From Fidelibacterota bacterium (GTDB lineage: Bacteria > Fidelibacterota > Marinisomatia > SCGC-AAA003-L08 > D37C17): a stretch of DNA of 18,003 bases. Positions 7,831 through 16,800 of this stretch are shown here, in pieces; positions within the stretch are counted from its first letter, which is position 1, and every line of letters starts with the position of its first letter. The stretch spans positions 45,820 through 63,822 of the forward strand of contig PAHD01000010.1 of the NCBI GenBank assembly GCA_002704685.1, read 5' to 3'. The translations under genes and the position numbers were made by a program. Under the pieces are notes generated by a model that worked only from the letters and a program-made list of their open reading frames with translations, was not told the origin of the DNA and did not search any database.

Positions 7831-8871
7831 TTAAAACAGACCTCTTAATGCTAAACCTATTACTACAGAAAATTCTCCAGGATTATCAATAGTTTTATCA
7901 TAATCAATTTTATTTAATGGATTTAAAATATCAACTTTAACATTTAAGGCTTCAGCAATAAATGAGTCAAGACCAATCATTTTTGAGCAACCACCAGAAA
8001 GATAAAATTGATTAAAAAATGCTTGAGAGTTATTTTTCATATAAAATCTTAATGTTTTTCTAACTTCATCAACTAAATCATTTAAAACTGTTCTTTGTTC
8101 TACAGATATAGCTTGTTCGCTTTCTACATTAGCTTTTTCAAAAATAGCAATACCTTTTTCATGTTTTTTATTTTCAGCTTCGCTGTATGTAATTTTATTA
8201 TTTCTTATTAAAGATTGACTAATTTGATTACCTGCAATTTCTATTTCTCTAGAAAAATATGTTATATTATTTCCAAAAACAACTAGAGTTGTCGATGAGT
8301 GACCAATATCTAAAATTACATTTGCACCAGTCTCAGGTAATTCATATGAAAATTGCAATAAATTACAAAGAGCAATAGGGTCTGAATCAAAAATACCTGG
8401 CTTAAAGCCAGCATTCTTTAAAATATCCGCATGATCCTTAATTTTATTTTTTGTTGTAGTTGTTAATAATAAGTTAATTTTATCTAATTCATGAACATCT
8501 TTACCTATATGATGATAATCAATAATCGCTTCTGTTCCATCTAAAGGCACATGTTTTTTTGCTTCAAGTTCTAAAGCCTGTAATAATTCATTATCTGGCA
8601 TATCCAATATACTAACTTGCCTTGTATCAACATCTGAACCGGGTAGAGAAGTTATTAAGTTTTTAACTTTTTTTATTTTAATATTTAGATTATTAGTTAA
8701 GTCTTGAATTGAGGCTGAAATTTGTGACTTTGATAATTTATCTAAATCATAAGTATCTAAATCCTCTATAATATTAATTGTTTTAAGATTTATAACTTTA
8801 ATAGATTCATTAACTTTTTCAAGCTCAACTAGTTTTATACTAAATTTTCCTATATCTAATGCAATACTCAT
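7831..8871 (-). CDS. pilM: PilM, actin-like cytoplasmic pilus assembly protein
   Basis: This 346-aa protein has the actin/FtsA-like ATP-binding fold of PilM. Residues 4-17 (ALDIGKFSIKLVEL) form the first phosphate loop. The 'LPG.....R.V..PDME..EL' block of PilM is seen as SLPGSDVDTRQVSILDMPDN and the following ELLQALELEAKKHVP. Residues 187-198 (LDIGHSSTTLVV) form the second phosphate loop and 291-300 (LSGGCSKMIG) the adenosine motif. Length matches the family. PilM sits on the cytoplasmic face and links PilN to the motor ATPases. No signal peptide or membrane segment is seen. It is 10 bases downstream of the PilX/GspK-like gene and directly abuts pilN. Confidence 0.95.
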   Translation of the reverse strand: MSIALDIGKFSIKLVELEKVNESIKVINLKTINIIEDLDTYDLDKLSKSQISASIQDLTNNLNIKIKKVKNLITSLPGSDVDTRQVSILDMPDNELLQALELEAKKHVPLDGTEAIIDYHHIGKDVHELDKINLLLTTTTKNKIKDHADILKNAGFKPGIFDSDPIALCNLLQFSYELPETGANVILDIGHSSTTLVVFGNNITYFSREIEIAGNQISQSLIRNNKITYSEAENKKHEKGIAIFEKANVESEQAISVEQRTVLNDLVDEVRKTLRFYMKNNSQAFFNQFYLSGGCSKMIGLDSFIAEALNVKVDILNPLNKIDYDKTIDNPGEFSVVIGLALRGLF

Positions 8872-8881
8872 AATTTATCTC

Positions 8882-10966
8882 TTAATAATAAGCCGTTACG
8901 CTCCATGGCAATTCATCTGCTCCCTCATCACATGTTGTATTTTCGGGATATAATGGAGGAAAAGAGCACCTTAAGTTACAATCAAAATTATAATCTTTTC
9001 CATCATATCCAATATTTCCTTGTGGTAGATTATAAGGTCCAGGATTGTTTCTTACTATATAGCCTCTAAATTTTTGAACAACACCGCCCCATAAATTGAC
9101 TTTACCTCTTGTATCATCATTACCTGAACTACCATAAATTTGTATTCCTTGACCATCACCAAATGGAGGCCTAGAATAATATCCGTTATTTGAATTATAT
9201 GTATTTTGCCAATATTGTACGGCAAATGATTCATTGAAAGCTATAATGTGGGCATGAATATTGATATCACAAATATTATCGTTACAGTTATTGTAACCAC
9301 CATCATGCGCTCCATTTTTTTCAGTATTTGCAACAAATACATTAGCTCCTGATACTAAACCCATATTATTTTCAGTACCATTATTACACTCTTCATCAGG
9401 TTGTGCATTAAATAAACTATATGTTCCATTTGTAGCATCATCATTAATTAAATCATCAGTAATCCAAATATTATTCCATAGAGTATCTATTTTTGCTGGA
9501 CCCATAGTAGATAGCCATGCATGCCTGGTATAAGGTGTATATTCATCAGTAACAACTGTATATTTACCTTTGTATCTACCATGGACTCTAACAGGACCAC
9601 CTTTAACATAAATCGCAGTTGGTTGAGAGTAGTTGAATGTTTGAACACCTCCGCCAGCCATATATTCTGGTAGTAATTGATCTGGACTATTGAATGGAGG
9701 ATTTTGATCGATTTCAAATTGTGAAATCCATTCTCCATTTGTATTATAAATATAAGGAAAATCATAGTGATGGAATCCATGCGTACTAGAAACAATTCCC
9801 CAATAATCAGGAGCTACAAAGGCATCATTACCTGTAATTGTATTTATTGTTTTACTATGAAAATTTTCAAGTTGTTCTATGTAGTTTGGACATGTTCTAA
9901 TATCATATTGACCACCTATTGTGGGGCAATCCGATGAAAAATTTTCAATTAGAAGATTGAACATATATGGATAACCAACATTATAGTCTTCTTTAAAATA
10001 GGGAGGTTTAAGAAACCAAAATTGTTTTACTCTAAATCCATGAACAGAGTTTTCTACAAAAAATTCAATATCTGTCATTATCAATGTGTCTCGAGAACCG
10101 GTAGCAGAATTATAGTTTAACTTTTTGGTAGCATCAAAAGTGTAGTGTTCATTACTATTTTGAATAACTCGCTTCATTGTTTCATAGCCAGGGGGTGGAA
10201 GACACGTAGTTTTTACAGTATCTAATGCTGGTTCGCCTTGGAATATTTGCGTTGCACTACCTGATTGAATGTCAGGATAATGCACATCTCCGTTTTCATC
10301 TTCAACAACGCTTACTGTTATATCAAAACTTGGAGAGCCAAATTGACTTGTTACAAATGTCCCATTTGTTTTAAATCCTACATCACATATTGGATCACCT
10401 TCCCAGCTAGCATTTAGTTGATCACCAGATCCCCAATTATTTTCTCTACGTGTATTAAATGATGGTGTTCCATTATCAAATGACCAAGGTGCACCTCCTG
10501 CAAGTTCTGAGTCTGTTAACCACAAATAATCTGATAGGGAAGAATTATTTCCTAGATTGAGTACTTTCTGTCTTTCAATTTGTATTTCTTTTAAACCAAG
10601 TACGTGTTTTACCTTTGCATAGCCTGTTGCATTAGCCCCTCTGATTGGTTGAACGGTTTCAGGATCAATTCCTTCAAATAATCCAATTGAGTAATAACCC
10701 ATATCATCAATATACACATAACTAGTAGAATCAGTTGTTGGGTCAGGTAGATAATCTTTTTTATACAGTGTTGAGTAAGCACCAAGAGCGATACCAGATT
10801 CAGCATTGTAAAGAGCTCTTGTCTGAGCAATTTTATATTCTACTTGAAAATCTTTTTCATAAACAGTAAGAATAAATGAAAACAATATTCCTGAACTTAT
10901 AAATAAGAATAAGATAGTTATTGGTAAAGTGATACCCGATTGATATTGTTTAAATTGTTTAAGCAT
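8882..10966 (-). CDS. Giant PilX/GspK-like minor prepilin
   Basis: This 694-aa protein begins with a prepilin-like leader: MLKQFKQYQSG, then ITLPITILFLF, one hydrophobic helix (about 12-35). It then has RALYNAESGIALGAY at 50-64, the 'A.YAAEAG' motif of PilX_N and GspK-type proteins. The expected prepilin peptidase site is after Gly11. Position +5 is Ile rather than the usual Glu, as in GspK, the T2SS tip pseudopilin that lacks Glu5. The remaining 600 residues are aromatic-, Gly- and Asn-rich, predicted beta-rich and secreted-looking, with ten cysteines mostly in the C-terminal half. I recognise no enzyme motif. It is far larger than PilX (about 200 aa) or GspK (about 300 aa). It overlaps the preceding GspJ-like gene by eight bases. 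A pilus-tip, surface-binding role is inferred from the family and size. Confidence 0.82.
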   Translation of the reverse strand: MLKQFKQYQSGITLPITILFLFISSGILFSFILTVYEKDFQVEYKIAQTRALYNAESGIALGAYSTLYKKDYLPDPTTDSTSYVYIDDMGYYSIGLFEGIDPETVQPIRGANATGYAKVKHVLGLKEIQIERQKVLNLGNNSSLSDYLWLTDSELAGGAPWSFDNGTPSFNTRRENNWGSGDQLNASWEGDPICDVGFKTNGTFVTSQFGSPSFDITVSVVEDENGDVHYPDIQSGSATQIFQGEPALDTVKTTCLPPPGYETMKRVIQNSNEHYTFDATKKLNYNSATGSRDTLIMTDIEFFVENSVHGFRVKQFWFLKPPYFKEDYNVGYPYMFNLLIENFSSDCPTIGGQYDIRTCPNYIEQLENFHSKTINTITGNDAFVAPDYWGIVSSTHGFHHYDFPYIYNTNGEWISQFEIDQNPPFNSPDQLLPEYMAGGGVQTFNYSQPTAIYVKGGPVRVHGRYKGKYTVVTDEYTPYTRHAWLSTMGPAKIDTLWNNIWITDDLINDDATNGTYSLFNAQPDEECNNGTENNMGLVSGANVFVANTEKNGAHDGGYNNCNDNICDINIHAHIIAFNESFAVQYWQNTYNSNNGYYSRPPFGDGQGIQIYGSSGNDDTRGKVNLWGGVVQKFRGYIVRNNPGPYNLPQGNIGYDGKDYNFDCNLRCSFPPLYPENTTCDEGADELPWSVTAYY

Positions 10967-11570
10967 TATTAGTTCTTATATTATAAATATATTTTGCTGG
11001 GGAAAAAATTCTTCTATTAAATTGTAATGTTTCAATAACTTTTTCATTTGGATAATTATATGAGTCAATCTCTAAATTAATTTCATATGATGCGAATCTA
11101 GCCATATTAGCTTCATAAGAAAATACACTTCCTGATGTAAGAGTTGGCTGATTTATTTCAAAGTTTTTTATTTTATATTTATACCTATCTTCATCATCTT
11201 TTGGAACATAGATATCAATCGGTGTATACCTATTTGATTCCCCATTATTTTTCTTGACTCCATTTTCTAAACTAATCAAATATTTAATTTTTTTTTGAGT
11301 ATTGTTAAAATATAATTCAATTGTTGTATTGTTTAATGATTGATTTATTTTGACTAACTGATATGATTTTGATATTTCATTTTCCATATCATCTAATACT
11401 CTGTTTCCATAATTAATCATATCAGATTTGTAGTCTTCATTTACTAAATTTCTTTGAAGTTGATAAAATGCAAAAAACATAGAAAATGAAATAGAAGAAA
11501 CAATTAAGATACTTACTAATGATTCTATAAGTGTAAAACCGTCTAATTTTTTATTTATTATTTTTTTCAT
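10959..11570 (-). CDS. GspJ/PilW-like minor prepilin
   Basis: This 203-aa protein carries a class III prepilin signal: basic MKKIINKKLDG, with cleavage expected after Gly11, then FTLIESLVSILIV with Glu at +5 and a continuous hydrophobic helix to about residue 32. The C-terminal part is a charged, beta-rich globular domain without cysteines. Size and position after a smaller prepilin fit GspJ/PilW of the minor pilin priming complex. The individual name is inferred from order and length, because these proteins are too divergent to assign by eye. The ATG overlaps the previous stop by four bases (ATGA). Confidence 0.82.
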   Translation of the reverse strand: MKKIINKKLDGFTLIESLVSILIVSSISFSMFFAFYQLQRNLVNEDYKSDMINYGNRVLDDMENEISKSYQLVKINQSLNNTTIELYFNNTQKKIKYLISLENGVKKNNGESNRYTPIDIYVPKDDEDRYKYKIKNFEINQPTLTSGSVFSYEANMARFASYEINLEIDSYNYPNEKVIETLQFNRRIFSPAKYIYNIRTNNA

Positions 11571-12022
11571 TGAATATTAAATTGAATTTGATATGTATTA
11601 AATGAAAGAGTATCTAAAAGAGCTTTTTCTTTATTGAAAAAAAGATTTTTTTTATCCCAAGTAATATATGTTTGAATGTTGTAATAAACAGAATATTGAC
11701 CAGAATTAGCTGCTTTAGTAATTTTTTTATATAAATTACCCTCAAGAGTAGTATTACCATTATTATCAATTTGCAATGGAACTGATTTACCTGAGTTTGC
11801 ATCTGAAGGAAAATTACTTACACCAGCTGCTACCATGCTTTTCCATTCATTGGTAAAATTCTTAAGCTCTAAAAATGCTTTTTCTTTAATTCTAATTGAT
11901 TCCAAGTAAAGTTTTGCTTGAGTTACACCTAAAAATAATGTTGAACAAATAATTGTTGTCATAAGTATCCCAATTAGAGTCTCAACTAGAGTAAATCCGT
12001 ATGTGTTTTTGTGAATTTCCAT
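11567..12022 (-). CDS. GspI/PilV-like minor prepilin
   Basis: This 151-aa protein has the short leader MEIHKNTYG, with cleavage expected after Gly9, then FTLVETLIGILM with Glu at +5 and a hydrophobic helix to about residue 30. A soluble domain of about 115 residues follows. FTLVETLIG is typical of the GspI/PilV class. It is three bases after pilT, and its stop overlaps the next prepilin start. Together with the next two prepilins it makes an I-J-K-like set expected to form a tip complex that starts pilus assembly. Confidence 0.82.
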   Translation of the reverse strand: MEIHKNTYGFTLVETLIGILMTTIICSTLFLGVTQAKLYLESIRIKEKAFLELKNFTNEWKSMVAAGVSNFPSDANSGKSVPLQIDNNGNTTLEGNLYKKITKAANSGQYSVYYNIQTYITWDKKNLFFNKEKALLDTLSFNTYQIQFNIQ

Positions 12023-12025
12023 ACA

Positions 12026-13081
12026 TTAAAAAATACCTTTTTCAAAAATTTCAGGATTATCAGCTATTTTAATTGCTGAGTCTTTATCAATATTACCTTT
12101 TTGAATTAATCTTTGTAAATCCTGATCAAGGGTGTGCATTCCTTCCTGAGCACCTGCTTGGATAATTGTTGGAATTTGATAAATTTTATCTTCTCTAATT
12201 AAATTTCTTATAGCAGAGTTTGCAACCATTATTTCACAAGCTGGAACTCTAGCATCTTTATTTCTTGTTTGCAGTAACTTTTGAGCAATAACTGCTAACA
12301 AACTTTCTGATAACATAGAACGAATGTGTGCTTTTTTACCTGAAGGAAATACATCGATAATTCTATCAATAGTTTTCACAGCACTGGAAGTATGCAATGT
12401 AGATAATACCAAATGCCCAGTTTCAGCAGCTGTTAAAGCTAGTTGAATAGTTTCAATATCTCTCATTTCACCTACTAGGATAACATCTGGGTCTTCACGA
12501 AGAGCTGATTTTAAAGCATTTGCAAAAGAATGAGTTGATTGACCAAGTTCCCTTTGATTAATCATTGATGTCTTTGAAGAATGAAAATACTCAACAGGAT
12601 CTTCAATAGTTATAATATGACAAGCTTTATTTTCATTTATATGATCGATCATGGCCGCCAAAGTGGTAGATTTCCCACTTCCTGTTGGTCCAGTCAATAG
12701 AACTAATCCCTTTTCTTTTAATGCCAGTTGATTAACAATGGGAGCAATTCCTAATTCTTCACTACTTTTAATTGATGAAGGGATTGTTCTAAAAACTGCA
12801 GAAAGACCATTTATTTGTTTAAAAAAATTCACTCTAAATCTTCCAAGATCTTTCAAAGAGTAAGAAAGATCAATTTCTAATTTATCTTCAAAGGCTTTTT
12901 GTTGATTTGAATCAAGTATATCTTTTTTAATTGATTCCATTGTTTCAATATCAATTTTTGGAAGTTGTAATTTGTTCATTATACCATGTATTCTAACCAT
13001 AGGTATAGAACCTACACTCAAATGAAGATCTGATGCTCCAGACTTCATGGAGTATTCTAATAACTCGTTGATTTGACTCAT
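12026..13081 (-). CDS. pilT: PilT, type IV pilus retraction ATPase
   Basis: This 351-aa hexameric motor powers pilus disassembly and twitching. The N-terminal domain has DLHLSVGSIPMVRIHG (18-33). The RecA-like core has Walker A GPTGSGKST (131-139), the Asp box IITIEDPVE (156-164), Walker B DVILVGEMRD (199-208) and the His box TGHLVLSTLHT (221-231). Residues 290-297 read AIRNLIRE, the C-terminal motif diagnostic of PilT and needed for retraction, which separates it from PilB and PilU-like ATPases. Length is normal for PilT. The spacing is eight bases after the prepilin stop. Placement directly behind the pilin gene differs from proteobacteria, where pilT usually lies apart. Confidence 0.97.
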   Translation of the reverse strand: MSQINELLEYSMKSGASDLHLSVGSIPMVRIHGIMNKLQLPKIDIETMESIKKDILDSNQQKAFEDKLEIDLSYSLKDLGRFRVNFFKQINGLSAVFRTIPSSIKSSEELGIAPIVNQLALKEKGLVLLTGPTGSGKSTTLAAMIDHINENKACHIITIEDPVEYFHSSKTSMINQRELGQSTHSFANALKSALREDPDVILVGEMRDIETIQLALTAAETGHLVLSTLHTSSAVKTIDRIIDVFPSGKKAHIRSMLSESLLAVIAQKLLQTRNKDARVPACEIMVANSAIRNLIREDKIYQIPTIIQAGAQEGMHTLDQDLQRLIQKGNIDKDSAIKIADNPEIFEKGIF

Positions 13082-13089
13082 TTTATTGT

Positions 13090-13530
13090 TTAGCTGCCTT
13101 CTTGCTCTTCGGCACCATAGCCATAAAATTTGCCATCTTTAAGTTCAAAGATAATACTTTGACCAGCACCACCTTTCATTTTATCAGTACTCTCAGCAGT
13201 GATTTGACCACTTATACCTTCACTATCATCATAGCTTAGATCAATTGTAAAATTCCATTTATCTAATGTTGATCTTGGTACATTTGCATATCCTTCAGAG
13301 TTCATTGTTTCTACATCTTCAGGAAACTCTGCATTTTCCGAATAATATAGTTTAGAATTTTCTAAAATATTTTTCATTTGTACTTTTGCATCTGATGCAT
13401 AACCTCTTTCTACATAATCAAAATACGTAGGAATCGCAATTGCTGCTAATATACCTATAATTACAACAACAATTAATATTTCAACAAGGGTAAAACCCTC
13501 TTCTAATCTTTTTTTAAGATTTTTAACCAT
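13090..13530 (-). CDS. pilA: Type IV prepilin, probable major pilin
   Basis: This 146-aa prepilin has leader MVKNLKKRLEEG, with cleavage after Gly12 giving a 134-aa mature pilin beginning FTLVEILIVVVIIGILAAIA with Glu at +5. The sequence after the helix, IPTYFDYVERGYASDAK, is standard for PilA/PilE/GspG. There are no cysteines, so the usual C-terminal disulfide loop is absent. The C-terminal domain is acidic and Gly-rich. It is the first gene of the operon, with a strong ribosome site (GGAG at 13542-13539, eight bases from the ATG), which suits the abundantly needed major subunit. A GspG-like pseudopilin is the alternative, but the linked PilT favours a true pilin. Confidence 0.9.
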   Translation of the reverse strand: MVKNLKKRLEEGFTLVEILIVVVIIGILAAIAIPTYFDYVERGYASDAKVQMKNILENSKLYYSENAEFPEDVETMNSEGYANVPRSTLDKWNFTIDLSYDDSEGISGQITAESTDKMKGGAGQSIIFELKDGKFYGYGAEEQEGS

Positions 13531-13569
13531 TCTTATTTCTCCATTTCAATTTAAATAAAACCTTGAGTT

Positions 13570-13598
13570 TTGACTAAGAGCCAAATTTATGTTATAGC
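13570..13598 (+). promoter_or_regulatory. Candidate promoter toward the peptidase gene
   Basis: TTGACT (13570-13575) and TATAGC (13593-13598) are separated by 17 bases, the ideal sigma-70 spacing. The -35 matches five of six bases and the -10 four of six. It would give a leader of about 200 bases before the ATG at 13811. In AT-rich DNA such matches arise by chance, so this is weak. Confidence 0.25.
13582..13589 (-). promoter_or_regulatory. Candidate -7 element (Bacteroidota type) for the pilus operon
   Basis: On the minus strand this reads TAAATTTG, a full match to the TAnnTTTG -7 consensus of Bacteroidota primary sigma factors. It lies about 50 bases before the pilin ATG. No clear TTG -33 element is found at the expected distance. 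It overlaps the opposite-strand candidate promoter, so the two could compete if both are real. Confidence 0.2.
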
Positions 13599-13608
13599 CA
13601 CTATTTAA

Positions 13609-13637
13609 TTAACATAATTTATGTAACAACATGTTAA
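13609..13637. repeat. Nested palindromes, possible operator
   Basis: TTAACAT (13609-13615) and ATGTTAA (13631-13637) are perfect inverted repeats around a 15-base centre. Inside, ACATAA-T-TTATGT (13612-13624) is a second palindrome, and ACATGT and GTTAAC are self-complementary at 13630-13638. There is no T-run after it, so a terminator is unlikely. Its position upstream of both divergent genes fits a regulator site, but AT-rich palindromes are also expected by chance. Confidence 0.35.
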
Positions 13638-13810
13638 CTAATTCATTAATTGAATATTAGTAGTATAAAATCACTATAACTTAAAGATATTTTTCAAATA
13701 ATAAATTAAATTATTACGATAATTGGAATTATATTTACATATTGATACAAAGAAATATTAATGTTAATGTTATTTGTATGATAAATTTGATTAGAATAAC
13801 TATTTTATTT

Positions 13811-16800
13811 ATGATTAAAAAATTCAACATATTTACCTTTTTACTTGTAATTTTATCATTCATTTTGGCTTCAGCTAATTTTAATGTTTTTGATAATAAA
13901 AGAAATATTTTTTCATTTAAAAATGAAGAAGATATTCATCATAAAATTTCACATTTTAAAAATCAATTAGAGTCAAAAAAATTACATTTTGACGAATTAG
14001 TACTTCCTTCTTATTCATCGTTCTATCAAATTCATGATAATATGGATATAAATGTATCAAGTACATCTGAAAAATTTATAAATGCTGGAAAAATAAATAA
14101 CTTAGAAAGAGAAAAAATTTTAAAAAATTATAACTCTGAAAATCGTTATTTTCCTTCAAAAAATTTAATTGTGTCTGAAGAAATGGTTTTTAGAGGAATA
14201 GTTGTTAAGCAGATAACCTACTATCCGTTTAGAATTGATTTATCTTCAGGAGAAGTTCAAATCAATGAAAATATAAATATTTCTATAGAAGAAATTGAAT
14301 CAGATTCATATAGAAATTTCAATCAGGTTAAGAAATCAAAAATGTTTGAAAATTTTTATAAAGATCTAATTATTAATTATGAAACATCAAACAGGAATGA
14401 AGATTATCAAATTCCTTCAATTTTATATATTTGTGGAGGATCAGCATGTCAAAATTCTCTGGTCCAAAGTTTATTTGAATGGAGACACAAAAGTGGGTAT
14501 ATAGTTAATCATATATCTACTAATGAAATTGGTTCAAGTTCATCAAGCGTTAAAAATTACATTCAAGATGCTTATGATACTTGGGATAATCCTCCTGAAA
14601 TTGTTGGTTTAATTGGAGATACAGGAGGTAGTTATAGTATTGGACATTTTACAGAAGGATGGTCAGGTTATGGTGGTGCTGGAGATTTACCATATACTCA
14701 GTTAGATGGAACAGATTTATTGCCTGAGGTTTTGATTGGTAGAATATCAGTTAATTCTAATAGTGATCTAAACAATGTTATAAATAAAACAATTGCTTAT
14801 GAAAAAGCTACATATCTATCTCAAACAGGTAGTGAATGGTATGAGCGTTCAGCTTTGTGTGGTGACCCAAGCTCTTCTGGACAATCTACTATAATTACAA
14901 ATCAATATATTGAAAATATTATGAATCAATATGGTGTTGAAAATATTTATACAAATTATGGAAGCGGTAATTATTCTAATTGGATGGAAAATCAATTAGA
15001 AAGTGGTTCCTTATATATGAATTATAGAGGCTATATTGGAGTGAGTGGATTTACACAATCAAATATTAATAGTGCAAATAATGGCTATAAAAATACGTTT
15101 GCAACTTTTTTAACTTGTGGAACAGGTGATTTTAATTATACATCTTTAAGTGAAGAGTTTTTTAGGGCTGGCTCATTAAATAACCCCAAAGGAGCAGTAG
15201 CTGCTATTGGAACTGCAACAAGTGGTACTCATACAATGTTTAATAATATTGTTGGTATGGGAATGTATGATGGTATTTTTTCAAAAAATCTACAATTAGC
15301 TGGATCTGTAGTTGCTAATGGTAAATTATCATTATTAAATACATATCCTGATAATCCGAATGATAGAGTAAGCATATTTTCTTTTTGGAACAATTTAATT
15401 GGAGATCCTGCTTTGTTATTATGGACTGACTCACCAAAAACAATGTATTTAAATCATCATGAGATCATTCTAAATGGTACAAATATTTTAGAAGTTAATG
15501 CCACAGATGATCAAGGATTACCTATCTCAAGTGTTTTGATTACATTATTAAAGGGAAATGATGAAATATTTATTTCTCAATCAACAGATATTAATGGGAT
15601 TGCATCTTTTGATTTGGATTATATTAATTCTGGTGAGGTTTATGTTACTGCTATTAAGCAAAATTACATACCTGTTGAAAGTAATTTTCTAATTGAAGAT
15701 AATAATGTGTTGGTTAACATTGATTATGATAATATTATTATTGATGATTCATTTGGTCAAATAACAAATGGTAATAATGATGGATTACTAAATCCAGGAG
15801 AATCAGTTATTCTCTCAATACCTTTGATCAATAATAGTAATCAAACTCTTTATAATATTGATGCTGAGTTAATAACTAGCATCAATTTATTAAATATTGC
15901 AAATAATATTGATTCAATAGAACAAATTAATCCAGGTGACATTAGTAATGTTCTATACCATTTAGAGTTAAATAATAGTACTTTAGATAAACAAGACTTA
16001 TTATTAAGACTTAATATTTCAGATAACGATATGAATTTTTTAGAATCTAGTATTAAATTAGATGTATATGGTTCAAATATTATTTTCGATCATATAGAAT
16101 TAATTGATAATTCCATCCTAGGTCCTGGTTTAGAATCTGAAATAAAAATTTATTTAAAAAATATAGGCAGTATTGACTTAAATGATATTCAATTAAATTT
16201 ACTACATTCTGGGTATTCAATTGATATTATCCAAAGCATTGTAAATTATGAACATCTTTATGCTGGTCAAATTTCTGAGCCAGGCAGTGTTAATGCAATA
16301 GTTTTAGTTGATTCAAATGTAATAAACGGTTCTGTTATTAATCTTTTTGCAAATATCGTTAGTTCTGATGGTTATAATCAAGATATAATTATTCCTTTAA
16401 ATATTGGGCAGGCTTCAGTAGAAGATCCCCTTGGTCCAGATTTACATGGTTATTATATCTATGATTCTAATGATTTAGGGTACAATTTATGTCCAATTTA
16501 TGATTGGATTGAGATAGATCAGGATTATGGAGGGCAAGGTACGCTCTTGCCTATGAGTGATAGTGGTGATGGTAACGGAATTGCAAATAGTTCATTTACA
16601 ATGGATTTACCTTTTCCTTTTAAGTTTTATGGTATTACGTATGATTTAATTACTGTAAATACAAATGGATGGATTACATTTGGTGAATCAAATATTACTT
16701 CATTTAGGAATTATCCAATTCCTGGAGCAGGTGGTCCTTCTCCTATGGTTGCAGCATTTTGGGATGATTTAAAAACCACTTCCTCTGCTGAAATTTATAA

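Larger units (their letters stand above)
1..13530 (-). other. Type IV pilus operon (at least 12 genes)
   Basis: Twelve same-strand genes run from the prepilin at 13530 to pilB beyond the left edge, with gaps of 26 bases or less and overlaps of 4, 8 and 4 bases at three junctions. No terminator-like hairpin followed by a T-run is visible between them. The set contains the fibre subunits, PilT, PilM/N/O, a PilP-like connector, the secretin and the beginning of PilB. A PilC platform protein and prepilin peptidase are not in view; pilC may follow pilB. Confidence 0.85.
13531..13810. promoter_or_regulatory. Divergent intergenic region between pilus operon and peptidase gene
   Basis: This 280-base, very AT-rich stretch separates the 5' ends of the two divergent units and has no convincing gene. 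It must contain the pilus operon promoter. It holds the pilin ribosome site (13539-13542), nested palindromes (13609-13637) and weak promoter-like motifs on both strands. Between about 13640 and 13740 I see only low-complexity A/T sequence. Confidence 0.6.

Noticed and set aside
9487..9795. Second-frame minus-strand open frames inside the giant prepilin gene (here and at 10609-10830)
   Set aside because: Same strand but shifted frame, no domain, no start signal; the main frame carries the prepilin motifs without interruption.
11614..11802. Short minus-strand open frame inside the GspI-like gene
   Set aside because: Out-of-frame shadow rich in Ile/Lys/Leu as expected in AT-rich DNA; no independent support.
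13609..13637. Rho-independent terminator at the intergenic palindrome
   Set aside because: Stem is AT-only apart from one G/C pair per arm, there is no T-run after it, and it lies between divergent gene starts where no terminator is needed.
13742..13810. Longer N-terminus for the C25 homologue (TTG at 13742 or ATG at 13778)
   Set aside because: The added residues place a second hydrophobic stretch before a standard signal peptide. The ATG at 13811 gives MIKK plus a hydrophobic core, though its ribosome site is weak, so ATG 13778 cannot be fully excluded.
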